Positions 62,600 to 64,000 of a DNA stretch of 64,000 bases are shown piece after piece. Position 1 is the first letter of the stretch; the number at the start of each line of letters is the position of its first letter. The translations under genes were made by a program, and so were the position numbers. The stretch spans positions 1-64,000 of the forward strand of contig JAJFJZ010000020.1 of the NCBI GenBank assembly GCA_021773565.1, read 5' to 3'. The DNA comes from Gammaproteobacteria bacterium (GTDB taxonomy: Bacteria > Pseudomonadota > Gammaproteobacteria > Pseudomonadales > Azotimanducaceae). A model generated the notes under the pieces. It did no database searches, was not told the DNA's origin, and saw only the letters and a program-made list of their open reading frames with translations.

Positions 62600-63775
62600 A
62601 TGAGTGACGCACGCGAACCGACCAATGCCATCCACAAAGTGGCTTTTCTCTTCAATCATGATGCTAGTCACCAGGTTCTGCATACTGTCACGGTGATGGA
62701 AGCGGTTGCGCGGCAAGAAAGCATTGCCGTTTCGGTATTCGTCTCCTCAGATGAACAAATGAATACCATCAATCGAATTCTCGACGATCCAGCCCAGCTG
62801 GATATCAATATTCACCGTGTAACAATTCCCTGGTGGCTGAGGGGTGCTCTTAAACTGCTGGACAACTTAGTCCCTGTTTCAAGACTCTGTGTGCTCCACC
62901 TAATTCGACGTGAGTTGTCTTGCCACGACGTTCTGGTAGTCCCCGAAACTACCAGTACGGTGTTGCGATCGTTCTACAGGATGGATCGTCCCTTGCTCGT
63001 TTGGATTCCTCACGGTGCGGGAGATAGAGCTATTGGCTTCGGAAAAGAGATCCGATGGTTCGATATGGTGCTGGTGTCTGGCTGCAAAGTACGAGACCGC
63101 ATGGTGTCTACGGGTGTTATCGATAATTCGCGTTGCCGCATTGTGGGATACCCCAAGTTCGATGCGATTCAACGCTGAGTACAAATTATTTTCAATAATA
63201 ACCTACCCATCGTGCTCTACAATCCACACTTCGACCCATATCTGTCATCCTGGTATACACTGGGTTTGGATACCTTGGAACTCTTCCACCAGCGCACTGA
63301 TTTCAATCTAATCTTCGCACCACATATCATGTTGTTCAGAAAAGAGTTCCACGTTTCTCTATCGCGTAAGATGGTTCGCCGTCCATCTCCTGTACCTGCG
63401 AAATACTATAGAGACGAGACGATAATAATCGACCCTGGCTCAACCTTGAGCATAGATATGTCTTATACACTGAGGGCCGATATCTATCTGGGCGATGCCT
63501 CGAGCCAGGTATATGAGTTCCTTGTTAATCCGCGCCCTTGTTTGTTTCTAAACAGTCATGAAGCCGACTGGGATAAAGATCCAAATTATGCCCATTGGCA
63601 TCTGGGACCGGTAGTGGCCTCTATCGAAGAACTCTCATGTAGGCTTGATGACCTCGATGACTGGCGAGCTGACTTTAACGGAGCTCAAAACACAGCATTT
63701 GAACGGACGTTTTCTACACGAACCGGTGCAAGTGATCGAGCTACCAAGAGTCTGCTGGAACTGTTGAACAGGTAA
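62600..63775 (+). pseudogene. CDP-glycerol glycerophosphotransferase-like gene with in-frame TGA
   Basis: One reading frame of 391 codons is interrupted only by a TGA at 63176-63178. The first part (192 codons) runs through VAFLFNHDASHQVLHTVT, WIPHGAGDRAIGFG and VGYPKFDAIQR. The second part, in the same frame, begins VQIIFNNNLPIVLYNPHFDP and contains SSWYTLGLDTLELF, IIIDPGSTLSIDMSYTLRADIYLGDASSQVYEF. Together they match the two Rossmann halves of TagF/TagB-like transferases that build polyol-phosphate surface chains. A pseudogene or sequencing error is likeliest. A GTG at 63212 could make a separate 187-residue product. Confidence 0.75.
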
Positions 63776-64000
63776 TGAAACAGCGATACCTATTGTTACC
63801 AGTTGAGAACCAGGTTCGCGAAATGGACGCTAAGCTGCTTCTGGCTGCAGTGGCTGCGGAGGAAGGAGCACGCGTAATCATCGGTGCTCAATATTTCATG
63901 TTCCTACAACTGCACAGGCTGCCCAAAGGATTGTTAATCGCCAAAAGTATGCGTTCAGTCAACGATGCTACTCTTAAAATTGCAAGCGCGGTCGGACACC
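63775..64000 (+). CDS. Surface carbohydrate biosynthesis protein, N-terminal part
   Basis: An ATG overlapping the preceding stop (TAATG) opens a frame that runs past the window end. The 75 visible residues start MKQRYLLLPVENQVREMDAK and continue LLLAAVAAEEGARVIIG. This is typical of the 'surface carbohydrate biosynthesis' family, relatives of UDP-GlcNAc 2-epimerase/TagB-like folds found with CDP-glycerol-type genes. It is probably co-transcribed with the gene before it, and the context supports surface polymer synthesis. Confidence 0.7.
   Translation, partial: MKQRYLLLPVENQVREMDAKLLLAAVAAEEGARVIIGAQYFMFLQLHRLPKGLLIAKSMRSVNDATLKIASAVGH

Noticed and set aside
63176-63178. TGA read as selenocysteine
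   Set aside because: The family has no Sec members, the position is in a linker rather than an active site, and no SECIS-like hairpin stands out after it.

Overview
The window reads as chromosome of a marine-type gammaproteobacterium, probably near the Cellvibrionales/OMG group. This is inferred from gene content and order, because no rRNA is present. Supporting blocks are dnaX-ybaB-recR-rnd-ycgL-ycgN, pspF/pspABC, lpxC, mlaA, hrpA, dusA, pit-DUF47 and gltX beside a tRNA-Ala gene. Base composition is moderate. It looks slightly richer in G+C in the last 6 kb (impression, not computed).

1-13.7 kb. The end of a cupin gene is followed by tRNA-Ala(GGC), with a duplicated trailer, and gltX. Next come two divergent operons facing each other across about 330 bp. 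The minus-strand operon encodes a beta-propeller lipoprotein with two CxxCH haem sites, two related outer-membrane barrels (one with an SH3 domain), a DUF4266 lipoprotein ending in a Gly/Cys tail, and a DUF3570 barrel. The plus-strand operon encodes a CxxCH protein, a lipoprotein with two CxxCH modules and a LamG domain, and a Tat-exported DUF1501-like protein. Together they look like an uncharacterised envelope c-haem apparatus and are the strongest candidate for an undescribed system here.

13.7-32.5 kb. Mostly housekeeping and accessory metabolism: lpxC, a MerC-like protein, an oxidoreductase, an esterase, a phosphatase opposite a P-loop protein, pit with its DUF47 partner, GST, an AlkD-like protein, ytoQ, alkylsulfatase, dusA, TerB, a SpoIIE/STAS partner-switching pair and mlaA. 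It ends in a copper-binding RiPP (HvfA/bufferin) locus whose precursor carries 23 tandem pentapeptides.

32.8-49.5 kb. Core genes: hrpA, a VWA/MoxR pair, ycgN-ycgL-rnd-recR-ybaB-dnaX, glpQ-like, then an extended phage-shock operon with a recognisable sigma-54 promoter and divergent pspF, then the 4.5S SRP RNA and tRNA-Ser(GGA).

49.5-64 kb. A probable genomic island starting at tRNA-Ser. It holds a tyrosine integrase, a complete IS3-type element with its frameshift site, a truncated gene, an AlpA-like regulator, an ECF sigma/FecR/TonB-receptor unit with a convergent barrel gene, and surface-glycan genes (putative glycosyltransferase, 2-oxoglutarate oxygenase, ABC exporter, a CDP-glycerol transferase-like gene with an in-frame TGA, and the start of a surface carbohydrate gene). 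The far end of the island is not in the window.
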